A stretch of DNA of 64,000 nucleotides from Casuarius casuarius (Eukaryota; Chordata; Aves; Casuariiformes; Casuariidae). The DNA lies in assembly GCA_003342895.1 (NCBI GenBank), contig PTFA01000035.1:4505114-4569113 (forward strand), given 5' to 3'. Position numbers and translations under genes: made by a program. The notes beneath the pieces were generated by a model, which saw only the letters and a list, made by a program, of their open reading frames with translations, was not told the origin of the DNA and did not search any database. This document shows positions 38,201 to 50,795 of the stretch, in pieces; position 1 is the first letter of the stretch; the number at the start of each line of letters is the position of its first letter.

Positions 38201-39740
38201 AATATTTATCAGTGGCAGTTTTTTGCCTGCCATTTTTCATGCAGATTAGTAGGAAAAGGAAATAAAACAATTATTCTGTTATAAAAGCATATGTTTGTGA
38301 ATTTTTGCTTAAAGGCAATCAGTATATGTAATTCATCTGTATATTGCCCTGTCCGTCTTTTTAGCAACTGATTTATGTCTGTATTTTAAGATTACTCATG
38401 AACAAGTAGCATTTGTGTCAGAATTAAAAATAACACATTGAAATGGAACGTCCATTTCTTGATATTAACTTACACCTAAAACTTTGTTTTGTTATTAACA
38501 CATTTGGTATTCTTAACTCTGTGTTACTTCAAGGTCAGATGCGTGGGTTTTAGAAATAGCAAAATGCATAGGAATGCCAATCAAGCATTATTGATTTTTC
38601 TCTTGTTTAATAAAAGGGAAAATAGACTTACTTTGATTACATTAGAGAGAGATTCAATGTGAGTCATTCTGTACTCTTCACTCAGTGCTGCCAGCTGTCC
38701 ATTAAAGATCAGTTTTCCTCATCACTGTGCCAGCCAGCATCTCTGCTACTTGGGGAAGAATACAACCCACGCAGCTGATTAGCTGAGGAAGCTTACAGAG
38801 GATGGAGAGCTGAGAGAGTTCAGCTTCATCAAGTAAGGGAGAAGAGGGTGAAACTTCCAGTATATTTAGCAGTCAAGGGAGAAGCTGTGCTTTTCCACAT
38901 TTCTCCTTGTGTTACTAACCTTGGCTCAGCTTTGTTTTTCTCAAAGTTTTTGTAGCCATACAGGTCTAGGCCCCTGTTGACTTTCTGTGAAGTTGTGTCA
39001 CTGCAGGACTAATACATAAAAAATAATGATATCATATCTCTCATTTGTTTTGCCCCTCTCATCTGTCTGAGTTTGAGAAGCCCACTATGGAGGAACAGAT
39101 TACTTTATTTTTATGTTGCATTTAAGTTGCTAAGAGTCCTACAAGAATATTTCAGCAGTTCTGGTTGAGATGAGGCAAATATCACAAGCCTGCAGTTACT
39201 TCAGCTGAATCTTATGCAGTCAACATACCAGCATGTGCAGCGAATGTTCTAAACTAAAGGTATTATATTACCTTGTGAGGATTACAAACTATCATTTCAT
39301 AACCTGTGTACACACTCTTCTAATGTAATATATATATTTTCCTCTGAGACAATACTAAGCTTCATCTTTTAGCTGCAGAATGATGGCAGCAGTGACCCTC
39401 CATTTAATCCATGGATATGAACAAATAAGTGCAAATAGTTCAAGGATGAAGAGGCGGTAGCAGCAGCATCTTTTGGAGCAAATGTGGCAATTCAGAAAGC
39501 ATGCACAGCACTGACATGGCTCTCCTGGGATGCAGTGATGGCAGAGTATTTCAAACTCCATGAGGGTCATTAGAGCCATCATATCTATAATGTGCATTTT
39601 AGTAGCCTCTTAATTACATATTTATTCAATTCAGTGAGTATTTAATTAACTATTAAGTAATTAACTATTTGCTTGAGAGATCATGTTTCCACTAATGGAG
39701 TAAATAGGTGATATGGGAGCTTTTGAAAGTGCATATTAGA

Positions 39741-39790
39741 GGTTACATATAAATATATATTTATATATACACACAAACACACATATAGAT
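39741..39790. repeat. TA/AC microsatellite
   Basis: A (TA)n tract passing into (AC)n-like ACACACAAACACACATATAG. Imperfect. Confidence 0.75.
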
Positions 39791-41634
39791 AAAAATATTT
39801 CATACAGCAATATTCCATATATAATATCTCTCTCTGTCTCAGAAACTAAGCAGAAAAGAAACTTGGCTGCACAATGCTCTAGGAAATATTTGTGGTGCTG
39901 GACTCTGACTTGCAACCCAGTAAATTAACTTCAGTGCAGAAATGTTGCTAGCGGATTGCAGTTGCTGCGAGGCTGGTGCTGAGAGTATCTGGAGGTGGCT
40001 GAAGGCTACTGACCTGTGATCAGGGCTCAGAGATAAGCCTGCACGTCTTTTGGCTGACTCTTGGCTGACTGATTCCTATTTCTCTTCTGTTCTTTGGAGA
40101 ACTCAAATGCATCTCTCTCCTGTGGGTTGATTGCCTCAGTTCTCTAGCAGTGCCCCTTGGTAGTAGCAGCAGAGAACGGTCTTCCAAGTTGCTAGTTGAG
40201 ACTAAGGTGTTTCTGAGTGATTTTTCCGCTGGAGGATAAATAACCACAGCCGCATTTTACCTAAAGTTTGAAGTGCAGAACCTAACCTTCACATTAAAAA
40301 AAGGAATATGGCCTCTGAAAATTTTTTTTGTTTTGAATAAAGTACTTCACTATGCCTGAGAAAAGTACCCTCTTCTCATTTTTCCAGCTTGCTTTGCAGA
40401 AATGTCTTTCCTAATATTCCTTGAGAAGTCGATTGTTTCAGCAGAGAGTTCTAATTTCCTTGTTTTCAAAAGGCTGCATTGTCCTCTTAAAATTACTCAA
40501 ATATGACTATTGCGGCTAAATTGCTGCTTCTTTTACTGTTTATGTGAGTGCAATACAACATTTTTGTTTAGAAATTTCCCTTAATATCCCTTATGGTAAA
40601 CTTTCTAATGTAGATATCACCTGGTGTAATGTTTTCATGAGATTGAATTTGCACCCATTTTAAGAAAAATCAATGTGTGTTAATAGATATTATTTTATGT
40701 TTATCCTTCAGTCAGCTAAACAACCAGCACAGAAGCTGAAGCAGTTGCAGAAGGCTATCTTTTACTTCAGTCTATTCATGAGCAATGCTTTTTCTAAGCT
40801 GGAAAAGAATAAGGAGATAAAAGGAAACGAACACAGTAATATGAAGTAGCAGGCACCAATAGAAAATTTTAAAACTAACACCATTAGCAATGTGAGACAT
40901 ACAAAATTGGGTTTTTCTTGACTCATTAAGGAAGCTCTGAAGCAGCTGTAAAACAGGAGAACAGCTGCGTTACGGCATGGCTGTGCTGAACCTGCAGTCG
41001 GAGATCCTGGCTGATGAAAGTCATGTTGTTTTCATATTCCTTCCTGGGTCAGAGGTGCCAGGTATCACTAAAGGTGCATCTTGTTTCTGGTAACTGTGAC
41101 AAGTCCCAGCCCAGTTGTATTTCTATGGTATTTCCTGACCGTAATTCCCTACTGCTGCTCCACAGTCAAGGCTCAGCGTGCTCTTAGGCACAGCTAATCT
41201 AGACTTTGCGGAAAAGACTGTGGTGTTGTCATAGTGTCATTTTGGCAGCAGTCTTTTACCAGTCCAGCCCTGCATTTTCCTTGAGTTCTCTATTTCCGTA
41301 GTAATTGTTAAATATTTTTTGTTGTCCCCAAATTGTGTTGGAGAATACAGTCTAGAATAATGTTTGTATCAAGAACATAATTTCAATTAGTGTCAAAGTA
41401 CTCTTCACTTTGGAGCTCCCTAGGCTGCAGCCAGTGCTTGGGCACTTCGCTGTGCTTCCCCGCTGCCTGATGCCTTTGCTCTGACACGCTGTTGTCCTGC
41501 ATCTTCCTCTCACTTTTCCCTTTTTTGTGTCCTGTGGTCTCAAGCATATACTTAACTTTCAAGAGGTTCTACAGTGCTTTTTTGAACTGGATGCTAAGCA
41601 GTTAGGAATTGCCTGCTCCTATTTCATTTGGAGG

Positions 41635-41666
41635 AAAAAAAAAAAAAAAGAAAGAAAGAAAAGAAA
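41635..41666. repeat. Poly-A followed by (AAAG)n
   Basis: Fifteen A are followed by about four AAAG units, giving a purine-only tract on the plus strand. I see no retrogene body in front of it. Confidence 0.8.
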
Positions 41667-44600
41667 CAAGTTAGAGACTGTGCTGCCTCTTGGTTTGTTC
41701 TCTCAATATTACTTATTATGTGTGTTCCATAGTGATAAGTGATGTAGGATGGTGGATGCTTGGAATCAGTAGATCTAGTCAAGCAGCTGAGAGGCAAATG
41801 GTTAAGCTGTAGCAACTCATCAGCTGAGCTATGATAGCTGCCTGTGTCTGTATTTCTCCACTGCTGTCTTTAGCTGCTGCCATATTAGGGCTGGTCACCA
41901 AATGGATCCTACCATGTTTTGGTGTAAATCTGCTTACATGCTAATAGCTTTTTGGAGTTTCTATCTGTGTCCCATTTTCCTCACCTGTCTACATGACAGT
42001 TTCAGCTTAAATGATTCTTGCATCTGGTACAAATTCCTTCACATCCAAGAATGTTTCTGTGCTTTATCTCAGTTAATAGCATTGTGGTATATTTGTAGCC
42101 CACGTGCTACCCTGGTGTTGTATTCTTGTCTTTGAAAGAACATTCACTACTGAAGTGCTAAAGTTTTCACTGTAGTAGCTCCACTGAAAGGCATTTCAAG
42201 CTGCTTTAGGGAGAGAAAATGGGAAATGAAGCAAGATGATAGGCCTCAGCATTATCTTTATTTCACTGACAAGAAAGCCTTAATATTCAGCTACAGTCAT
42301 AAATGGGATGTGAACAATACTTCATGAATAAAAGATACATAAATATTCATTTGAATTTGGATGATAAGTTTTTTTTTAAACATTGCTGCATATTTTGCAC
42401 TTGATTAAACACTGGCTCTATTATATGATTATTATAATACAGTTCTGGTATCACATTAAAAATAAAGTGCAGTAGTAAGTGTTGAATGAAAGAAAGCTTG
42501 AAGCATAAAGTTCAGATAATTGATGTTTCTATTTTTTTTAACAGCCACTCCATAACATGAGAAGTAATAAGTTATCTTTGAAACTGTTCATAGAAAATTC
42601 TAAACTCACAGTAAACAGGATGGAGCATTTTACCAAAGAGTCGATAATAGCCAAAATGTTGCCACCTTATTAGGGTTGCTTTTTGAGGTGTGTATTTCTC
42701 TAAGGAAGACATATGGAAGTGCTAGCTGAAATTGGAGGATTCAGTTTCTGCAAATTCAAGTGCTATTGACTAAGCAGTGCAGCTATATATCTGACTTTAA
42801 CATGCGTGAACCGAAGAACTCTTTTTGCACAATGCAGCGAATGAAGTATGGTCTGAGAAGTCTTTTTGAACTCGTGTATCCACACAGCACAGTACAGTGC
42901 CATGAAGAGTTATTTATTAAATTGTGGCACTAGTTTATCAGTATGGTGCTGCAGCTAAAGCTAAAACTTTGTCTGATGTATTTTTGCTGTTGATGTAGTT
43001 TTGTTACTTTTGATTCCACAACTACACAGGGTATCTCCATTCTCTGTTCCAGGGAATATCACAGGCATGCCTTGGGGCAGACACTGACATTTTTCCCAAA
43101 GACTTCAGGGAATCTAATGATATGCGGAAGCTCCTGGTGGGTTTTCAAAAGTTTATGTAAGCAATAAGGTTTTTCCATAAGCACTCAAGTGAAACAAAAC
43201 CTCCTGCACTATGCACAGGTGACAGTGCAGAGAGGAACTCGCACACTATGGGGGCATTCTGCTGGGACTGGATTATAGTTCTAATATACAAATGAGGGAA
43301 AAGATCACGTGGGATAAATGTGAGCTAGGTTATTCTTCCCGGTGCCACATGTGACTGCAAATTAGTGTTTCTTAAAGGTACCGACTCTTAAGTCCCAGTG
43401 ATACCAGTATACTAGAAAAAGCACTTTGGGATAGTCTGAGTGAAGTGCTGAAAAATTGTAGAAGCTTCAGGGGGAAGCTGCTTTGGTGTATTTAGTGGCT
43501 GAGGAGAAAGAGCCCCTGGATCCAAGGCCAGGCGACTTTTTATGGTGCTGCAAGGCAAACTTTGCAATGATGGAACTGCCTGAGCAGAGTAACATGCCTT
43601 TTAAATGTGAACCTGACAAAAATGTGAAATATATTTATAAAGACATTCAACAGACAAAAATTTAGTAAACCATATATGCCAGCTTCACTGGCAGAACATA
43701 ATAATAGGAACTTCTAGATGACAGGAAATGGCAACACTAGATTTTTCCAGTGTGTAGTGAGACCAAACCTCATCACTTCCACCTGCACATATGAGTCACA
43801 GCAAAGATTTTTTCCTATTTCTCTTCCCACTGCTACTAATTTTTGGTGTCCTAGAGGTCAAAAATAACACCCTCCATAGAAAACTAAAGTAAAAGGTATA
43901 TAAAAATCATACATTCTATTGAGTTTCACCAGTATCTTTTTCTCCCTAAAATCACTTGCTCTGAACCGTAAGATTTGACTCTTTGCCACAGAGCTTCTGA
44001 CAGAATGTGTTATTGCCAAAGATGATTCCAAAAATAAAATTAGACATATGGTACTTGGTAATAATGAATGAGCATCCAAGATTTCAATTTGGTTTGGATA
44101 AGTGCTCAGAAATCTGTGTGTTTATCCATAATAGAAATGGGCAGGAAATTTTCCCCAAATGATCTGTATTAGAAATATTCCATCTTTTCTGGGCTATCAT
44201 GGAGGGGTGATCTTCTCTTTTGGGCTCTTGAATAATCATTCTGTGTTTCAGTTTTCAGTTCCTCCTGCTTAACTGAGCAAATTACTATTCTGTTCTCTGA
44301 GCCTCATCTGTTTTTAAAATAGGTAATACATTCCTTGCTTTGTGAGATCATTGTTAATGACAAATTTCTTAAAATTTGTGGGACAGCAAAGTACTACAGT
44401 TATGCAGAAGAGGTGGACATTTAACTCAGATTTGATCTGAATTTCTGTAAGAATTTTAGCTTTAGTATTACCTCTGGTTTTTGAGTTATAGCTTTTCAAA
44501 GACTCAGGAACTGTAGAGTGAAGTAAAAACAGTAAGAGAAAATAAACAGACCAACTTCTGTGAAGACTTATGAAAACCTGTGGTTTATTCATGACCAGCC

Positions 44601-47567
44601 CTTATTTAATCCAAACTAGCTCTTCTGTCCCAAATGTTTTGTGAATAACAATGTAGTAATTTTAAAATCTGTTTTGCTAGCTTCTTTTAAAATGCCCCAT
44701 GGTTGTATAGCTATGTAAACCCAACATGCACCAGCGTGTTTGCCAAAACAGAACTTAAGACACTAGATCAGAGATTCTCTCTTTATAGTATTTGAAAGTA
44801 TGCATATCCACTATACCACATCTATGTCTGTACGCATACAAACAAATTTGAGAGTACAAATACAAGGAGAAATAAAATATCAGGGTCTACATCATTTTAG
44901 TTTTTTTCATCCTTTTTGATGGGAATTAATAGTAAAGAATAAAACCAAAACATATTGAAACAGTTTTACATAAAATAATTAAACACATCAAAGAAACAAA
45001 CTGAGCTAAACACACAAAAAATTACCAACGAACGGAAGTTAGCAGCTGGCCCACTGCGTGTAGCAAAATATAGCTAATGGGTGAGCTGATAAAGGCAGAC
45101 AAATTTGGATTCTGTTTCTCACTCTAATTTATGTCTACTAAATAAAATAATAATATAATCAATAACCACTGCTGTTTCTGTTTGGCTTTCAGTGGTTCAG
45201 TTGGCCCGATACCACCAACTCGCTTGCAGTTGTTTGGCAGGGGGGAAATCCATTCGTTACAGAAACTGAAGTCACGGGCTTAGAGTGCAGTGATAGCTTT
45301 CTGTGGTAGCTTTTATAGTTGGAGCATAAATAACTGATGAAATGGCTGAGTGTTGTGGTGGAAAATGAGATACTGTTTCAAAACTGGAATTCTAGAGAGT
45401 AAGCCAATTCTGACATTAAGGAAATGCTGTTAAGACCATTTATGTTTTCCTTCTACTAGCACTGATTTTTCAGTGTAGAGATTACTAAGTTGGTTGTGGT
45501 ATTTCAGATTTAGTTTGAATTATCTGTTTTTTAATTAAAACTGCTGTAGATTTCTCATTTTGCTATGTCAGTCCTTTACAGCCCTCAGCTCTCGTGTGGA
45601 AATTAGATCCTACTCATTTTGAAGGTCACAAAACCATGTGTATAGTTATAAATGTTATATCTCATAAAGTAATAGTTACTGTCTGTTTCTTTTCCTGGCT
45701 ACATTTTGGTTCTCATTTATATAGGCTGTTGAAGGTATTTAATTGGAATATAACTCAAAGTAATGCCAGGCTAGATTAAGTTACTATTTATCAGATAATC
45801 TTATTGCATAACAGAGCATGGAGTTAATTTAGAAAATTGATTTTTATCTTTTGCAGCTCTTGGACATTAGAAAGACAAAATAATAGATTCTTTTCAAACC
45901 TTCTTTATTTTTTAAAACGTACTTTAGTTTTATTTGGTTAAAAAAAGATTCTTTCACAAACACTCAATTCATTAAAAATAGGTAAAATTATACCACTTTT
46001 TGGTGTGTAAATTAAGTTCATCCTCTTTTTTTCTTTCCCTTAGTTTGTGATACAAAATAACCCAGAGTTCCTTGTGGGGGCAGCTGGCCTTCAAAGCACT
46101 GAATGGCCCTTTCCAGGAGTGTAGGCTAGCATAAAAGAAAGCAATACAAAAGTAGCCCATAGCATATCTTTGGGGGCTAGATGGCGAGTCTGTATCCCCT
46201 AGATATCTCCTTCCTTTCCTTTGCTGTCACATGCCAACAGCTGTCAATACCATTCTCAGTTGGGTTCTTTTACCTTTCTTGAGAAACAGGACTGGGAACT
46301 TGCATGCATTATATTGATCCTTAGGGTTCGCTATAACAGGTTATGTTTACCTGTTACCAGGTGTGGCTTTGTGCTGTAAACTTAACTGTTTTCTTGAGCC
46401 AGTTCACCTTAAGTGTTGGTAGAAAAAGAAATATGTTGTGGTTGATAGTGCCCTTTTTTCTTTATATTTTATATGGGGTCCTAAACTAGTAGAGTTGAAT
46501 AAAATCTATCATGTCACAGCAGTGAAAAATAGGTGTAAATTTGTTCAGTATCAAGAACCTCCTGTTCAGAAATTGGTCACTGAATTAAAGTGCCAGTTTT
46601 GCCTCTGCAGCATGTGGCTTCCGGAAGACACCCTGAAGTGATGGGGTAAAAGCTGTGATGTTGACTCTGCGTCTGCTGACAGGTCGTGGAGTCCTCTCCT
46701 GTCAGCAACCGTAATAACTCTCCGTGACTGCTCATTTGTTCTGAGCACTCAAAAGTGCTGGTCTGATGCAGGGGCATCTGGAAAGACACAGCGCTTTGTG
46801 AATGTTAGAAAGAGTTCACTGCCAACCATTAAGACTAAAAAGCTAGTAAAGAGACATCTTAAAGTTTAAGTTGACTTCAGCAACAAAACTCAGTGACAGC
46901 AGGATTTTGGATCAGAGGCTAGTAAACTTTTTGTGTGTGTGAGTAGCAATGCTATCCGATAACGTAAGCTTTATCTTTCTGGAATAGCAATCATATTTGC
47001 AGATTTAACATGTGAGGAGAATCTAGCTCCTTGCTCTTCACTTGAAGTGTCAGAGTCTTAGGGCTGGTGGATGCACAGTAGTATAGCAAACGTATTTTCT
47101 TTTGACTTTTTTCTAGCTGGATTTAAGAAATGTGAACTAGTAAAACCTAAACACCTGACCCAGACTGTCATTAAAGTATGATGAATCCTAAGTTAAAAAG
47201 ATCTTTGATATCAGCGCTATACTGCAGTCTTTTTTTAAAACCAGAATATGCTTTCACGTCCATCTTCCAGGCCACTTCAGCTGACTTCTGAACTACAATT
47301 TTGGATTCAAGGAATATTTAAGAAAGTCAGTATCTCTTACTGTATCAGCCTTATAATTCCATAATTTTAGTATTGTCTTTTAGCAGACTATTTAAATACT
47401 GTCATCAGGAACTTACAATGTGTTACCTGAGGCACTTTAGAAGATACTAACAGAAAGCTTTTTTTCTGTTTATTATTGATCATGCCGACTGCAAACACTA
47501 CCAAAAAAGTCAAGACTTCGCCAGGTAGATTGGATTGCAAACACTGTTATATCCCATTAGACACTGA

Positions 47568-47594
47568 TTTTTTTTTTTTTTTTTTTTTTTTTTT
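47568..47594. repeat. Poly-T run (27)
   Basis: The longest mononucleotide run of the window. A minus-strand retrocopy would lie to the right with AATAAA just before its tail. No AATAAA (TTTATT on plus) is found within the next roughly 60 bases, so it is called a simple repeat. Confidence 0.85.
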
Positions 47595-48935
47595 CTTCAG
47601 CACTTGTGGAAATGTACTCTGGAAAAATTCCAAAGTGCTTCAAGACTAACACTTTCGGCTGTGAGGGATAAGTGAAATAAATGACATCTCCAGGTTTGAC
47701 ACTTCCAAATGCTTCTTTCTAAAGAAATTGCATCAGAACTGACCTTTATAAATCTTTTTTTATATTAATTGTTAGAGGAAAAATCTGTCAGTTCACACAG
47801 GTCTGTTTTCAGTGAGATACATGACCAAGTCTGGTTTTGTATGGATGATTAACATGTGAATGTGTTTGTTAGAATAATTACTGCACTCAATTATTGTCAG
47901 TCGGAACACAAGTAATGAAGTCACAAACTCATAAAGTATTTTTTCTTGTCTTTCATATGCTTTACTTTTTCTTTTGAAATACCTGGGTTTATTGTCTGAA
48001 TTGGATTAGTAATTTCATCTTGAGAAATACACAAAAGGTTGATGTAATTCTTTTTTATTATTTTCTGATGCATAAAGTCTTTCTGAATGAAGAAGCAATT
48101 TTTTTTCTTTTTTGAGAGAAACTGCTCTTATTATATCTGTTTAACAGGACAAGTAGCCTATTATCAATAAAACACCAAATAGCTGCAAGAGGAACTGTTT
48201 TTTAAGACATTCATACTAAGATAAAATGCCAGGGGATTAACAGACATAGCTCAGTCAGACATTTTTAGATTTACAGTCATAAGAAATTTCTGCAAAATGC
48301 TAAGCATTTATTAAGGTGGACAGTGACCAATGAATGTGACATACGTTATGTAAAGAGAAATTAATTAGAAATGAATTCACATTTCTCTTTTCAGCTGTGG
48401 GCTGATATTACTAGCTTATGTGATAATGTAAAATAAAACTCAGTGTTGTTTTAAGTAACAGTTTGCTGTTTGAAAATGGAATTTATTGAACTTGACCAGG
48501 AATTTGGGAGCCCAAGGAGGGTGAAATCTGCATATCACTGTAGTCAGTGAGTATTTCATAATTTGCCTGAATATGGTCAAAACTTCACACTCTCTTTTTA
48601 CGGATCATCTGCTCCGGGCAGGTAAGCATCCATTGGAAAATGCTCAGTGTACTGAAACAGAGAGTACCAAAGGCCCACTGTACACATGAGATTCATACAT
48701 GAGAATAACCTTGGAGCAGTCATACCTACTAAGCTTGTGTTTTTTTCCATTAAAACAGAATGGTATGTATTCTTTGCACTGAGATAGATTTTATTCTTTA
48801 ATAACAGACTGGAGAATATGCAGAATCAATAGAATCATATAGTTGGTGTGTTTTGCCAATCGTCATATTTCAGGGCAAGGAAAGAAATTTATCTCAGGTC
48901 AGATTTGTCAGAGATCATAGAATTCATTATTTTGA

Positions 48936-48960
48936 GGGGGGTATTTTGGGGCAGGGGGGG
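48936..48960 (+). repeat. G-run tract, possible G-quadruplex
   Basis: G runs of 6, 4 and 7 are separated by TATTTT and CA. Splitting the run of seven gives four tracts with loops of 6, 2 and 1, which meets the simple rule. A short (TG)n run follows. Confidence 0.55.
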
Positions 48961-50160
48961 CTATGTGTGTGTGTTTTAACCTTCCTTACGTAGCATGAGA
49001 TTCAGTTCACTTTGTAAGTTCACCTTGGCATTTTCACCCTAACATTTCTTAGCAATTATGGCAATTTAAGACATTGGTGATTATTGGTGATCTCCTGCTA
49101 ACTTCTTGTGATACAGGATACTTTTGCAGCAAGCACAGAGTATTGTGACATGCTTTGTGGCTTGCATGTGTGCCTGGCGTGTAGTGGATGCTTCAACATT
49201 TCTCGTATTTCTTGTATTTGTTTTTGTAAAAACAACTGGAGTGGGAGTGGGAATATATCCATTAGTAAATTTGAACAGGATATATCAGTGAAATCAGAAA
49301 ACAAATATGTAAGTCCCTTGGATGTAGCGTTTATTTCGAGCAGTGCAGATCTTACTCCAGCTGTAGTATTTTATTTACATTCCTGTTGCACTCCATCAGT
49401 TAGTCTTCGCTTCGGGGGAAAAAAAATACCTATCAGTAGCCAATAAAATAAGATGCCAGTGTTTATCTAAACACACTATCATTGATAAAACTACTTTTCT
49501 GAAGCAGCCAATAGATGATTTGAATCATTTCTTTAAACTAACCAACTTAGTTATACTCTCACCTTCTGTGTGCAAGCAGATCTCCGATACTAGCCCTTGG
49601 CTAACAAACTTCATCACAGTCGTTTTTCAAGATTACACAGATCAAATAGTTTGCTCAGGATTGAGTTTGTGCAGGAGAACAAAAGCTGTTTAAACCGCTG
49701 GCTAATGGGAACACTGCAGCAGAACTCACTGCGTATATCTGCTGAGTATTTACCATCATAAAAGGATATACTCATTGGATGTGCTTTTGGAAAAAAAAAC
49801 AAATGGGGAATAAAAAGAGAGATTAGGGTAAGAACTGGTTTATTAAAGCTTGTTTGAAATTGGATTCCTTGGTTCTTATAGCTCATCCATTGAGATCCGC
49901 TTAACATTCATTGCTTTTTTTGTAGTACTTGGAAATGCTGCATTTTCAAATTCATTCTATGATTATGGGAAATGGGATCACTGGGTAGACTGATAAGAAT
50001 TACTTGAAATATATTTCAGCTCTCGTGATTGTCAATAATAGTGTTTTTCTTCATTTTGTGAATCGCTATCTTTGCAAAGGACAAATGGCTACTGTTCAGA
50101 ATTGCAAATAGAGACCCAGTATTTCAAACAGAGAAAGAACTATGACAAATTTGTTAAATT

Positions 50161-50174
50161 AAAAAAAAAAAAAA
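50161..50174. repeat. Poly-A run (14)
   Basis: An uninterrupted run of 14 A with no retrocopy evidence. Confidence 0.8.
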
Positions 50175-50774
50175 TACAGACAGCTAATTGAGACATTTTT
50201 CTACTGGTTTGTTGCAGAAGTTTCTCATTTGCTGAGATGGTAAATAGCACAGAAGAAATTGTTGATAAAATGGTTTCTTAGGTAGCTAATAGAATTTTTA
50301 CAGATGAGAGTGGAAGAGTCAAAGTGGTAAGGATCAGTCAGGATAGCCTAGTGGTTCCAGAATTCACCCACTGGAAAAGTCTCTTCTCTGTCTTAGTTAG
50401 ACCACCTGACAGTTTAGTGGTATTGTTTCAGCTCTCATTGCATCTGTACAAATATTTACTTATTAATTGTTCCAGAGAGAGAACTGTTATTGGTCAGTGG
50501 TCAAGGCACCAAATTAGGCAGTCTCCTGCATATCTGCTTGAGAGCTTTTTGATAGTTTTCATAGAAAACAGCACCAACAAAAGTCTCATTTTTTATGATG
50601 CAGAACAAAACTAATGCATAAACATCACTCCCTTTCCTGTCCTCAGAATTCCCTTTTTCCAAAGCCTTATTGCAATTACTTGAAGAAAGTGAGTAAAAGC
50701 AATGAAAACACATTTTCACTAGAGAAGGGATTAGTTGCTGGTGGTGTGTATGAGTGCATTATGGGGTTTTATCA

Positions 50775-50795
50775 AGACCCCTACATAAGGGGTCT
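50775..50795. repeat. GC-rich 8-bp hairpin
   Basis: AGACCCCT and AGGGGTCT are exact reverse complements around the loop ACATA. It is GC-rich, unlike its AT-rich surroundings. The following bases (CTTCC) contain no T run, so it is not a bacterial-style terminator. Confidence 0.75.

Noticed and set aside
43483..43665. 60-codon frame with a protein-like composition
   Set aside because: No splice borders, no ATG start, and no recognised family.
47568..47660. Poly-T as the tail of a minus-strand retrocopy
   Set aside because: No polyadenylation signal or open body is visible to the right of the run.
48830..48935. ATAGAATCATATAGTTGG and ATCATAGAATTC as CR1 termini
   Set aside because: Only about 10-15 bases resemble CR1, with no continuation into the rest of the 3' region.
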